DNA from: Deltaproteobacteria bacterium UBA6106 | GTDB taxonomy: Bacteria > Desulfobacterota > Syntrophorhabdia > Syntrophorhabdales > Syntrophorhabdaceae | DNA length: 64,000 nt | NCBI GenBank assembly: GCA_002428485.1 | Contig: DIWM01000050.1 | Coordinates: forward strand, 1 to 64,000 | Direction: 5' to 3' | Part shown: one piece after another, positions 24,481 through 33,269 of the stretch | Layout of the letters: each line of letters opens with the position of its first letter | How positions within the stretch are numbered: the stretch's first letter is position 1 | Made by a program: the position numbers and the translations under genes | The notes under the pieces: generated by a model | The model's input: only the letters and a program-made list of their open reading frames with translations | What the model was told of the DNA's origin: nothing | The model's database searches: none

Positions 24481-25773
24481 TCATGCTTTTTTAAGCAGCG
24501 GGTCGCGGTAGGCGATCTTGCCGTCCGCGATGGTGAGAAGGTTCTTCCCTTTTAGCTTCCAGCCGTTAAAGGGCGTGTTCCTCCCCTTTGAAAGGAACTG
24601 TGCTGCATCGACGGTCCATTCGATGGAGGGGTTAAAGACGATGATGTCCGCGGCGCTGCCCGGCGCAAGGGTACCGTAGGGGATGTTGAGAAGCCTGGCG
24701 GGGTTGACGGTAAATTTCCTGAGAAGCTCCTTCAGGGTCAGGACCCCTCCGTGGACAAGGGCAAGGGACAGGGCAAAGGCCGTTTCCAGGCCGGAGATGC
24801 CGAAGGTTGCGAGGTTGAATTCCACATCCTTTGAGGTAAACTCATGGGGCGCGTGGTCGGTGGCAATGATATCAATGATATTGTTGCGCAGCGCATCTTT
24901 GATGGCGTCCATATCCTTCCGGGAACGAAGCGGCGGGTTGACCTTCGTATTGGTATCAAAGCCGAGCGTCGCCTCATCGGTAAGGCTGAAGTAATGCGGG
25001 CAGGTATCGCAGGTGACCTTTTTATACTGCTTTTTTGCTGCTGCGATGGCCTCGATGCTCCCCCGCGTTGAGATATGGGTCAGATGTACCGGTGCGTTGG
25101 CATACCGCGCTATGGTGATATCCCGCTGTACGATGACCTCTTCTGCGATTGACGGGATCGCATCAAGCCCGTTTTTGACTGACGCAAGGCCTTCATGAAC
25201 GAAGCCCCCGGAAAGGTTATCGTCCTCGCAATGGGATATGACGGGAATCTTAAAAAGCAGTGCATATTCGAATGCCCTTCTCAAAAGACCTGCGTTTTTC
25301 ACGGACTTCCCGTCATCGGAAAGGGCGACAATACCTGCCTCGTACATCTCGCCGATATCTGAAAGCTCTTCGCCTTTCAGGCCCTTCGATATAGCGCCGC
25401 AGGGCAATACCCGGCAGGCGCCTTCCAGCTTTGCCATCTTTATGATATATTCGGTTACGCTCTTGTTGTCGTTTACGGGGTCGGTGTTTGCCATACAGGC
25501 TACGGAGGTAAATCCTCCCTTAGCCGCTGCCATTGTCCCTGTCCTGATGGTTTCCTTGTATTCGTAGCCTGGTTCCCTCAGGTGGGTATGGACATCGATG
25601 AGCCCCGGTGCGACGATATGGCCCGCGGCATCGATGACCTTCATGCCGGCGCCCTTTTCAGGGATGTTCTTGTCGATCTTTTCTATAATGTTACCGCTCA
25701 GGAGGATATCGAGTTTCGCGTCGATCTCCTGGCCGGGGTCAACAAGCCTTCCTCCCTTGATGAGGACCTTCAC
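24481..25773 (-). CDS. pyrC: Dihydroorotase
   Basis: The 430-residue class I dihydroorotase has the metal-binding DVHTHLREPG (about 60-69), the substrate loop CMANTDPVND, and later metal ligands in ISHCEDDNL and LTHISTRGS. The catalytic aspartate is in IIATDHAPHE. It closes N-carbamoyl-aspartate to dihydroorotate in pyrimidine synthesis. Its ATG overlaps the pyrB stop (ATGA). It is the last gene of the ferredoxin-pyrR-pyrB-pyrC operon. Confidence 0.95.
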   Translation of the reverse strand: MKVLIKGGRLVDPGQEIDAKLDILLSGNIIEKIDKNIPEKGAGMKVIDAAGHIVAPGLIDVHTHLREPGYEYKETIRTGTMAAAKGGFTSVACMANTDPVNDNKSVTEYIIKMAKLEGACRVLPCGAISKGLKGEELSDIGEMYEAGIVALSDDGKSVKNAGLLRRAFEYALLFKIPVISHCEDDNLSGGFVHEGLASVKNGLDAIPSIAEEVIVQRDITIARYANAPVHLTHISTRGSIEAIAAAKKQYKKVTCDTCPHYFSLTDEATLGFDTNTKVNPPLRSRKDMDAIKDALRNNIIDIIATDHAPHEFTSKDVEFNLATFGISGLETAFALSLALVHGGVLTLKELLRKFTVNPARLLNIPYGTLAPGSAADIIVFNPSIEWTVDAAQFLSKGRNTPFNGWKLKGKNLLTIADGKIAYRDPLLKKA

Positions 25774-26693
25774 GTTTCCCTCCCTATGAGGAGATAGAGG
25801 ATAGCCATCCTTACCGCCAGGCCGTTCTCGACCTGGTCGAGGATGACCGAATAGGGACCGTCGGCAACCTCGTCGGCGATCTCGATGCCCCTGTTCATCG
25901 GACCGGGGTGCATGATGATGACATCCTTTTTTGCCTTCTCAATGTGTTCTTTCTGTAACCCGTAGAGCGTTGCATACTCCTTTACGGAGGGGATGAAAGA
26001 GATCCCGCCGCGTTCCTTCTGGATGCGGAGCATCATGATGACATCGGCATCCTTCACCGCTTTGTTCATATCGTATTCTGTTTTTACCCCGAGGCTTTCT
26101 ATATCAGGGGGGATCATTGTCGGAGGGCCTGAACAGATGATCTCTGTATCAAAATGACGGAGCGTAAAAAAGTTAGACCGCGCCACCCTGCTGTGGGCGA
26201 TATCGCCGATGATAACGACCTTGAGGCCGTCTATGCGGCCTTTCTTTTCGCGGATCGTGAAGAGGTCAAGGAGCGCCTGCGTAGGGTGTTCATGGGCGCC
26301 ATCGCCTCCGTTGATGACCGAAGAAGCAAGTATCTTCGCAAGCATGTGGGGCGCCCCGGGCATGCTGTGCCTGATGACGATCGCGTCGGGCCGCATCGAT
26401 TCGAGGTTTCGCGCGGTGTCTTTGAGCGTCTCCCCTTTTACGGAGCTGCTTGTGCTGGAGGAGATATTGATCGTGTCGGCGCTCAGCCGTTTTGCCGCGA
26501 TCTCGAAGGACGTCCTTGTCCTGGTGCTCGGCTCGTAGAAGAGCGTAATGACGGTCTTGCCCCGGAGGGTAGGGACCTTTTTGATCTCTCTCTTTGATAT
26601 GTCCTTGAAGGATTCTGCGGTGTCGAGGACAAGCAAGATCTCCTCCCTTGAAAGTTCCTTGATCCCGAGAAGATCTTTTTTATCCCAGTTCAT
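25770..26693 (-). CDS. pyrB: Aspartate carbamoyltransferase catalytic subunit
   Basis: The 307-residue protein has the carbamoyl-phosphate site STRTRTSFE (about 56-64) and the SVKGETLKDT loop. It also has HEHPTQALLDLFTI and the C-terminal HPGPMNRGIEI. It joins carbamoyl phosphate and aspartate. No regulatory subunit gene (pyrI) is next to it. That fits the B. subtilis-like type controlled by PyrR. Its start follows the pyrR stop directly. Confidence 0.95.
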   Translation of the reverse strand: MNWDKKDLLGIKELSREEILLVLDTAESFKDISKREIKKVPTLRGKTVITLFYEPSTRTRTSFEIAAKRLSADTINISSSTSSSVKGETLKDTARNLESMRPDAIVIRHSMPGAPHMLAKILASSVINGGDGAHEHPTQALLDLFTIREKKGRIDGLKVVIIGDIAHSRVARSNFFTLRHFDTEIICSGPPTMIPPDIESLGVKTEYDMNKAVKDADVIMMLRIQKERGGISFIPSVKEYATLYGLQKEHIEKAKKDVIIMHPGPMNRGIEIADEVADGPYSVILDQVENGLAVRMAILYLLIGRET

Positions 26694-27224
26694 CTATGAT
26701 CTCACAATAACGACTTCATCTTTCCCGTCGACCTCGTGGAGCCTCACGAGCACCTCTTCCTCGGGGTTTGCCGTGTAGTGGATACCGGCGTAATCCGGAT
26801 GTATCGGGAGTTCCCGTTCACCCCTGTCGACGAGGACGGCAAGCTGGATCTTTTTTGGCCTTCCGAGGTCCATGATGGCGTCGATGGCAGCCCTCGTTGT
26901 CCTCCCCGTATGCATCACGTCGTCAATGAGGATGATGGTGCCGTTGTTCACGTCAAAGGGTATATCGGTCCTTTTGATGACAGGCGATTTGAGCTTGCTG
27001 ATGTCGTCCCGGTACATTGTGATATCGAGTACGCCGACGGGAAGGGTCATTCCTTCAATGGCTTCTATCTTCGCCTGAAGCCTGTTTGCAAGGTAGATGC
27101 CTCTTGTCCTGATCCCGATGAGGCTTAACGATGCGCAGCCGTGGTTCTTTTCAAGTATCTCGTGCGTCATCCTTGTTACGGTCCGCTCGACCGCCTTTTT
27201 ATCGAGAAGCACCTTGTTTTTCAT
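26694..27224 (-). CDS. pyrR: PyrR: pyrimidine operon attenuator / uracil phosphoribosyltransferase
   Basis: The 176-residue protein carries the PRPP-binding motif IILIDDVMHTGRTTRAA (about 97-113) and the PyrR signatures IGIRTRGIYLA and DITMYRDD. PyrR senses UMP and binds leader RNA to stop transcription of pyr genes. No PyrR-type anti-antiterminator leader is obvious upstream here. The start codon overlaps the stop of a small ferredoxin gene (TAATG), so translation is likely coupled to it. Confidence 0.93.
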   Translation of the reverse strand: MKNKVLLDKKAVERTVTRMTHEILEKNHGCASLSLIGIRTRGIYLANRLQAKIEAIEGMTLPVGVLDITMYRDDISKLKSPVIKRTDIPFDVNNGTIILIDDVMHTGRTTRAAIDAIMDLGRPKKIQLAVLVDRGERELPIHPDYAGIHYTANPEEEVLVRLHEVDGKDEVVIVRS

Positions 27225-27403
27225 TAATCATCCATATAGATGGCATGTCCGGGGCAGTTGTCCACGCATGATGTGCATTCTATGCAGTCCTCGGGCCGGG
27301 ATATGCTGACCGTGCCGTTCTCATCGGTAAATACATCATAGGGGCATACGTCAATACACTCCTTACACCCGGTACAGTTTTCTTGTGAGATGTAAGGTCG
27401 CAC
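27224..27403 (-). CDS. Small 2[4Fe-4S] ferredoxin, first gene of the pyr operon
   Basis: A 59-residue frame starting at GTG 27403 reads VRPYISQENCTGCKECIDVC at the N-terminus. It has a second site CIECTSCVDNCPGHAIY before MDD and stop. The two motifs C-x2-C-x2-C-x3-C have spacing typical of clostridial ferredoxins. No gene is otherwise found between pyrR and the promoter. The stop and the pyrR ATG share one base. There is no ribosome site upstream, and the likely promoter leaves only a few bases of leader. Donating or accepting electrons for dihydroorotate oxidation is one possible link to pyrimidines, but that is inference. Confidence 0.88.
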   Translation of the reverse strand: MRPYISQENCTGCKECIDVCPYDVFTDENGTVSISRPEDCIECTSCVDNCPGHAIYMDD

Positions 27404-27413
27404 GTTTCATACT

Positions 27414-27442
27414 ACTATAATGGGTTTATGAAAAAAAAGCAA
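27414..27442 (-). promoter_or_regulatory. Putative pyr operon promoter
   Basis: On the minus strand TTGCTT (27442-27437) and TATAGT (27419-27414) are separated by 17 bases. The transcript would start near 27407. That leaves about four bases before the GTG of the ferredoxin, which implies near-leaderless translation. Confidence 0.5.
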
Positions 27443-27447
27443 TCAAT

Positions 27448-27533
27448 AGATTCCTCGGAGCCCTGCTTCGGGGTAACATTATCCCCTCTCCCCTCGCGGG
27501 AGAGGGTCAGGGAGAGGGGGGGGGAATGATACC
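27448..27533. repeat. Hairpin repeat element with CCCTCTCCC/GGGAGAGGG stem
   Basis: A perfect 9-bp stem with loop CTCGC spans 27484-27506. A competing GGGAGAGGGGG arm follows. A first imperfect hairpin (GGAGCCCTGCTTCGGGG) lies upstream of it. It sits between the divergent pyr operon and the TonB receptor gene. Confidence 0.8.
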
Positions 27534-27637
27534 AAATATTATAGATAATTTTCTGGAATGCGATAAACAACTTATGTATGTTTACCATATTAAGGGAAGG
27601 ACACAAGTATGTTTTTGCCTGTAAATCAGGGGGCATC

Positions 27638-29671
27638 ATGAATCTTGACCGGTTGCACGATACGACAAGGGGAATCTTTGTTTTTTTTGCGGGGGTTGTC
27701 TTTTTTTGTTTTGCTGCCCTGCCGGCTATTGCCAGGGTCATGCCTGCCGGTATAACCGAAGATCTGACGGAATTGCCCCTTGAAGCCCTTATGGAGATCG
27801 AAGTTGATACCGTGTACGGGGCTGCGAAACGCGAACAGAAGGTCACGGAGGCGCTGTCATCGGTCAGCATCATCACTGCCGCAGATATCCGGCGGTACGG
27901 GTACCGCACGCTTGCCGATATACTCAAAAGCGTCCGCGGCTTTTATGTAACCTATGACAGGAACTATCATTATGTGGGTACCCGGGGGTTCTCGCGGCCC
28001 GGTGATTACAATACCAGGGTCCTCCTCCTTGTCGATGGCCACAGGATCAACAACAATATCTACGATACGGCAGCGATAGGGACGGAGTTCATCCTTGATG
28101 TAGACCTCATAGACCGCGTTGAGGTCGTGCGTGGTCCGGGTTCCTCTCTTTACGGCAGCAACGCCTTCTTCGGGGTTATCAACGTCATCACAAAAAAGGC
28201 TCAGGCAGTGAAAGGCATGGAGGTCTCAGCCGAAGCGGGGAGCTTTGATACATATAAGGGCCGCGCCACCTTTGGCAAGCAGTTCAGGGATGACTTCGGG
28301 GTGCTGCTTTCAGGGTCTTACTACCGGAGCAAAGGGCCTGGCCTGTATTTCAAGGAATACGATGGCCCTGCAACGAACAACGGGGATTCCGACAATGCCG
28401 ATGCCGACAGGCATGGAAGCGTCTTCGCAAACGTGCAGTTCCGCGATCTTACCTTTCAGGGGGGGTATGTATCGAGAACGAAAGGCATCTCCACAGGCGC
28501 CTGGAATGCCGTTTTGGGAGATGATGGAACCGATACGACAGACGCCCAGGGATATGCGGACCTGAGATACAGAAAGGCGTTCGATGACGACCATGACCTG
28601 ATGCTGCGGTTCTTTTATGATTACTACCGGTACGACGGGAGCTACATGATCAACTACCCTCCTGTCATCCTTAATAGAGATGTTGCCATCGGGAAGTTAT
28701 GGGGGGGCGAGGTCTTATACAATAGAAAGGTCTTCGAACGACACAAGATGAGCGTTGGCCTTGAGTATCAGGACAACTTCGTGCAGACCCAGCGCAACTG
28801 TGATGAGAGCCCGTATGCATCATACCTGAACGAGCAGAGAGGCTCCTATACTTTTGGCGCTCACTTCCAGGATGAATTTACCATCCTGGATAACCTTATT
28901 CTCAATGCGGGCGCCCGCTACGACCATTACAAGGACTTCAGGGGGAGGATCAACCCGAGGGCAGGGCTCATCTACAGCCCCTTCGACGGCACGACCCTCA
29001 AGTTCCTCTACGGAGAGGCCTTCCGGATCCCAAATACATACGAGCGTTTTTACAACGACGGAAACATTGCCCAGCAGGCAAACCCCGACCTTGACCCCGA
29101 GACGATAGGGACATACGAGATAGTGCTTGAGCAGTATATAAAGAACTTTCGCTTTACCGTTTCAGGTTTTTACTATGATATGAAAAACCTGATTACCCAG
29201 ATTACCGACCCTGTGAGCGGTCTTCTGGTGTTCCGGAATGCCGACGATGTGACCGGCAAGGGTTTTGAGCTGGAGCTTGAAGGGAAGTGGGCAAAAGAGG
29301 TTACAAGCCGTATCAGTTATTCCTTTACCGAGACAAAAGATAAAGAGACCGGGACATCCCTTACCAACTCCCCGAAGCACCTCGTCAAGCTCAACACCTC
29401 TTTCCCTCTTATCAGGGATAAGCTTTCCACCGGCATAGAGGTCCAGTACACGGGGCCGAGAAAGACCATCAATGGAAGCGACGCTGGCGGTTTCCTGGTC
29501 GCCAACCTGACCTTCAACAGCGGAAAGCTTTTCAATGATACGGTGGTCTCTGCAAGCGTCTATAACCTTTTCGATCAAAAATACAGCGACCCTGTCTCGA
29601 AGGACATCATCCAGAACGCCATTGAGCAGGATGGCAGGACCTTCAGGCTGAAATTCACATACAGGTTCTGA
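27638..29671 (+). CDS. TonB-dependent outer-membrane receptor
   Basis: The 677-residue protein has a signal peptide (hydrophobic to AALPAIARV, cleavage near residue 33). A plug domain follows with SVSIITAADIRRYGYRTLAD and VEVVRGPGSSLYGSNAFFG. The beta barrel ends in the aromatic C-terminus TFRLKFTYRF. A TonB box-like stretch (LTELPLEALMEIEVDTV) precedes the plug. ATG 27638 is chosen over the one at 27578 because GGGGG lies just upstream and the signal peptide begins sensibly there. It directly abuts yfiR, so it forms an operon with YfiR and a hybrid kinase rather than with transporter genes. The ligand is unknown. Confidence 0.92.
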   Translation: MNLDRLHDTTRGIFVFFAGVVFFCFAALPAIARVMPAGITEDLTELPLEALMEIEVDTVYGAAKREQKVTEALSSVSIITAADIRRYGYRTLADILKSVRGFYVTYDRNYHYVGTRGFSRPGDYNTRVLLLVDGHRINNNIYDTAAIGTEFILDVDLIDRVEVVRGPGSSLYGSNAFFGVINVITKKAQAVKGMEVSAEAGSFDTYKGRATFGKQFRDDFGVLLSGSYYRSKGPGLYFKEYDGPATNNGDSDNADADRHGSVFANVQFRDLTFQGGYVSRTKGISTGAWNAVLGDDGTDTTDAQGYADLRYRKAFDDDHDLMLRFFYDYYRYDGSYMINYPPVILNRDVAIGKLWGGEVLYNRKVFERHKMSVGLEYQDNFVQTQRNCDESPYASYLNEQRGSYTFGAHFQDEFTILDNLILNAGARYDHYKDFRGRINPRAGLIYSPFDGTTLKFLYGEAFRIPNTYERFYNDGNIAQQANPDLDPETIGTYEIVLEQYIKNFRFTVSGFYYDMKNLITQITDPVSGLLVFRNADDVTGKGFELELEGKWAKEVTSRISYSFTETKDKETGTSLTNSPKHLVKLNTSFPLIRDKLSTGIEVQYTGPRKTINGSDAGGFLVANLTFNSGKLFNDTVVSASVYNLFDQKYSDPVSKDIIQNAIEQDGRTFRLKFTYRF

Positions 29672-30231
29672 TGGTGAAAAAGAAAAGGAAGATATTTTTC
29701 ATTGCACTGTTTTTCCTCTTTGCGAGCCTATCTGCGAGCATCTTTTCTGTCTGCGGAGAGGAAAAGACAGTAAGCGAATATGAGGTCAAGGCAGCGTTCC
29801 TCTATAATTTTGTGAAATTTATTGACTGGCCGGACGGATCCCAGGGGGAAGGCAAAGGCGTTGTCAACGTTTGCATGTTCGGCTCGGGCCCAATCGACAG
29901 TGAACTGGCTAAGCTGAAGGACAAGGTGGTGAAGGGAATGCGGTTTGTTGTAAAATATACAAGGTCAACGGAGGAATTCAGGGGCTGCCATATGCTCTTT
30001 GTCTGTAATTCAGAGAAGGGCCGCCTGCGGGAGGCCCTGAAGGCAGTAAAAAGAAAGGGCATCCTCACCGTGGGGGATACTGAAGGATTTGCCCAAAAAG
30101 GCGTTATTATAAATTTTTATCTCGAAGATAAAAAGATACGGTTTGAGATCAACCTCGATGCGGCCAGGGAGGCACGGTTCAGCATAAGCTCACAGCTTTT
30201 AAGGTTGGCGCGCATCGTCAAGGATGAGTAG
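29671..30231 (+). CDS. YfiR-family periplasmic protein (DUF4154)
   Basis: The 186-residue protein has an N-terminal signal peptide (residues about 7-30, ending SVCGEE). The family core EYEVKAAFLYNFVKFIDWP is followed by GCHMLFVC and ILTVGDTEGFAQKGVIINF. In Pseudomonas, YfiR is a periplasmic repressor of the CHASE8 cyclase YfiN. Here the next gene encodes a membrane kinase with a CHASE8-like sensor, so YfiR probably gates that kinase. The start ATG shares one base with the receptor stop, and the kinase starts right after its own stop. Confidence 0.9.
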   Translation: MVKKKRKIFFIALFFLFASLSASIFSVCGEEKTVSEYEVKAAFLYNFVKFIDWPDGSQGEGKGVVNVCMFGSGPIDSELAKLKDKVVKGMRFVVKYTRSTEEFRGCHMLFVCNSEKGRLREALKAVKRKGILTVGDTEGFAQKGVIINFYLEDKKIRFEINLDAAREARFSISSQLLRLARIVKDE

Positions 30232-32586
30232 GTGAAGGCGATGAGAGGAAAGCAGTTCTTCCGGGATGTTCCGATCAAGCAGAAACTTATATATATGTGC
30301 GTAATAACCACTGCCTTTGCGCTTCTCCTGACGTCCGCGGTCTTTGTTGTATACGAATACTTAACGGTAAGAAGGTCCATGGTCAGCGAATTGATCGCTG
30401 TAGCGAATACGATCGGGAAGCTGAACAGCGCAGCCCTTGTTTTTGGCGATAGAAAAGAATCAACGGAAACCATGAAGGCTTTAAGCTCAATCCCGAATAT
30501 TGTCTATGCCGCGACGTACAACAGGGAAGGCGAGGTATTTTCCGAGTACAAGCGGACAGGGTTTGATGGCGGTGCGAATTTCGCGCTGCCTCCCGGAGAC
30601 GGATATTCCTTCGGCATAACAAGGCTTGAGGTATTCCGGAGGATTATGCTTGAAGGAGAGGCAATCGGAACAATATATATCGTGTCCGACCTCAAAGAGT
30701 TTTATGCGATGGTGGTCCTTTATGCCCTGTTTCTCCTGGCGATAATGGTATGCGCGCTCTTCGGGAGCTACTTATTATCGTCGAGGCTGCAGAAGGTGGT
30801 AACGGAGCCGCTTGCGGAACTTACAACGCTGATGGCGGTCATATCGAAGAAAAAAGACTATACCCTCAGGACCGATGTGACGGGCAGGGACGAGGCGGGC
30901 TACCTCGCGAGGGGTTTTAACGAGATGCTGGAGACTATTCAGAAGAGGGACGAAGAGCTTGCCGCCCACTATAAGCGCCTTGAAGAGCTTGTGGAAGAAC
31001 GCACTGCCGAACTCGCTGATGCAAATAAAAAACTGCATGAAGAGCTTTCAGAACGCTTCAGGGTTGAGGAAGCGCTTCGCCAGTCAGAGAATATGTACAG
31101 GGTTATTTTCGAAAACACGGGGACGGCGAGCATAATAGTTGAAGAAGATACGACGATCTTGCTTGCCAATACGGAATTCGAGCGCCTTACCGGTCGCAGC
31201 AGGAGTGAGCTGGAGGGCAAAAAGAGCTGGACGGTCTTTATCGATAAAGACCATATAGAAAAAATGCTGGAATACCATCAATTGCGGAGAATAGATCCAG
31301 GGAGCGTCCCCGGAAGCTATGAATCGGTTACCGCAGACAGGGACGGCAATAAGAAAAATGTCATCATTACCGTAGCGGTCATTCCGGGCACCGGGAGGAG
31401 CATAGCATCCGTTCTGGATATAACGAACCTTAAGCGCTTAGAGGAACAGCTTCAGCAGTCCCACAAAATGGAGGCGATCGGCCAGCTTGCCGGAGGAGTT
31501 GCCCACGATTTTAACAACATCTTAACTGCCATCATAGGGTACGGCGCAATCATGCAGATGAAAATGGAAAAGGAAAACCCTTTCAGGGCATACGTGGAGA
31601 CCATCATGAGCGCGGCAGAAAAGGCGGCCAACCTTACTCAGGGCCTTCTTGCCTTCAGCAGAAAACAGCTCATAGCCCCCAGGCCGATCAATATCAACTC
31701 GGTTGTCAGGGATTTTGAAAAACTTATCAAAAGGCTCATCGGCGAAGACGTGGAATTGGTGACTTCATTCAGCGAAGAGGATCTTACGGTCTATGCAGAT
31801 TCAGGCCAGATCGGGCAGGTTCTTATGAACCTTGCAGCAAATGCGAGGGACGCTATGCCGGGAGGCGGAAGGCTCAGGATCGAGACATCTGCTGCCGTGA
31901 TAGATGATGCGTACATCAAGGCGCACAATTATGGAAAGCCCGGTAAATTTGTCCTCACCGTTCTCTCGGATAATGGAGTCGGCATGAGCAAAGAGGTTTC
32001 CGAAAGGATCTTTGAACCCTTTTTTACCACCAAGGAGGTAGGGAAGGGCACGGGCCTCGGGCTGTCCATTGTCTATGGCATTATTAAGCAGCATAACGGG
32101 TATGTAGACGTGGAAAGCGAAGCCGGTACAGGGACAACCTTCAGAATATACCTCCCCTTTTCCGGGGAAGAGAACGAGGCGGAAGAAGCGGTGCCGGCGC
32201 CCAAAGAGTTACGGGGCGGGAACGAAACGATCCTCCTTTGCGAGGATGATGCGGGCGTGAGGGCATTCGCAAAAGAGCTGCTTGAACAGTACGGCTACCG
32301 CATTATTGAAGCGACGGACGGCGAAGATGCGGTAAGACAGTTCACGGACAACCGGGACCGCATTGACCTGGCCATAATAGACGTGATCATGCCGAAAAAG
32401 AATGGAAGGGTGGTATATGACGAAGTGAAAAGCATTAAGCCGGACGCAAAGGCTATTTTTATGAGCGGGTATTCGGCTGATATTATCCACAAAAAGGGAA
32501 TTTTTGAAAAAGATATCCACTTCATCACAAAGCCGATCATTGCAGATAAATTTCTCGAGAAGGTCAGGCAGGTGCTCGATCTGTAA
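30232..32586 (+). CDS. Hybrid sensor histidine kinase with CHASE8-like sensor, HAMP, PAS and receiver
   Basis: The 784-residue protein has a membrane helix at about 20-41 and a periplasmic CHASE8-like region (44-155). A second helix (about 158-182), a HAMP linker, a coiled coil, and a PAS domain (about 283-400) follow. The HisKA domain has phospho-acceptor H425 in GGVAHDFNNILTAI, and the ATPase domain has NLAANARDAMPGGG and GTGLGLSIVYGI. The C-terminal receiver (about 665-784) has IIDVIMPKKNG. GTG 30232 and ATG 30241 are both possible starts. No DNA-binding partner or cyclase is adjacent, so the output is unknown. Confidence 0.9.
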   Translation: MKAMRGKQFFRDVPIKQKLIYMCVITTAFALLLTSAVFVVYEYLTVRRSMVSELIAVANTIGKLNSAALVFGDRKESTETMKALSSIPNIVYAATYNREGEVFSEYKRTGFDGGANFALPPGDGYSFGITRLEVFRRIMLEGEAIGTIYIVSDLKEFYAMVVLYALFLLAIMVCALFGSYLLSSRLQKVVTEPLAELTTLMAVISKKKDYTLRTDVTGRDEAGYLARGFNEMLETIQKRDEELAAHYKRLEELVEERTAELADANKKLHEELSERFRVEEALRQSENMYRVIFENTGTASIIVEEDTTILLANTEFERLTGRSRSELEGKKSWTVFIDKDHIEKMLEYHQLRRIDPGSVPGSYESVTADRDGNKKNVIITVAVIPGTGRSIASVLDITNLKRLEEQLQQSHKMEAIGQLAGGVAHDFNNILTAIIGYGAIMQMKMEKENPFRAYVETIMSAAEKAANLTQGLLAFSRKQLIAPRPININSVVRDFEKLIKRLIGEDVELVTSFSEEDLTVYADSGQIGQVLMNLAANARDAMPGGGRLRIETSAAVIDDAYIKAHNYGKPGKFVLTVLSDNGVGMSKEVSERIFEPFFTTKEVGKGTGLGLSIVYGIIKQHNGYVDVESEAGTGTTFRIYLPFSGEENEAEEAVPAPKELRGGNETILLCEDDAGVRAFAKELLEQYGYRIIEATDGEDAVRQFTDNRDRIDLAIIDVIMPKKNGRVVYDEVKSIKPDAKAIFMSGYSADIIHKKGIFEKDIHFITKPIIADKFLEKVRQVLDL

Positions 32587-32689
32587 ATCGATAATAAATA
32601 CAGCTTAGTAAGCGACTCTCCCCGGGGCAATAATTATCCCATAATTTTTTTGGATGAGCATCGGTGTCGGAATATCCCCGCAAACACGC

Positions 32690-33052
32690 TCCATCAATAG
32701 ATCCCCTGAAGCAGCGCTTCGAGGTAACAACATTCCCTCTCCCCTTGTAAGATCCGTTCAATGTTCTATGTTCAACGTTTAAAAAACAGATACTCGATAC
32801 TGGTCGCTGGATACCGGCAAGGACTGCGTAAGGAGAAAACCGAACGGCCTTTGCCCCCCCGTATCTCGACACTTGTTTCTTGAATTGCAACTGACCAGTA
32901 TCCGGCATCGAGCATCCAGCATCCAGAAGGGATCGCCGCGTCGCTTACGCTCCCTGCGGGATGGTATCATTGTCCCCTCTCCCCTCGCGGGACCCAACAT
33001 TATCCCCTCTCCCCTCGCGGGAGAGGGTCAGGGAGAGGGGGGGGAATGATAC
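32690..33052. repeat. Cluster of hairpin elements and nested inverted repeats in the kinase-to-33270 gap
   Basis: Three copies or fragments of the CCCTCTCCC element lie at about 32698-32750 (truncated), 32950-32992 (partial) and 32993-33052. The last includes a perfect hairpin at 33005-33027. Between the first two is a nested inverted repeat of ATACTCGATACTGG / CCAGTATCCGGCATCGAG words. The rest of the 683-base gap (32587-32689 and 33053-33269) shows no gene. An AT-rich stretch at about 33120-33230 may hold the promoter of the next gene. Confidence 0.75.
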
Positions 33053-33269
33053 GACCGAGCTTCCTCGTCTCACGACGGTTTGCTAAAGGATAATCCGACA
33101 CCGATGCCCTCATGATCTATTTGCGCAAATTTTATTTGCCAAAAAATATACCCTGTGTTAAACATATGAAAACATTTACAAGTCACCCGGAATATGGATA
33201 TATCGTTTCATCCAAAAAATAATTCAGATGTGAGCAAAGGGAATAATTTTTCCGAGGAGTGTAATACCT

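Noticed and set aside
27404..27637. PyrR-type attenuator leader for the pyr operon
   Set aside because: The likely promoter lies almost at the ferredoxin start codon, and no anti-antiterminator sequence could be recognised.
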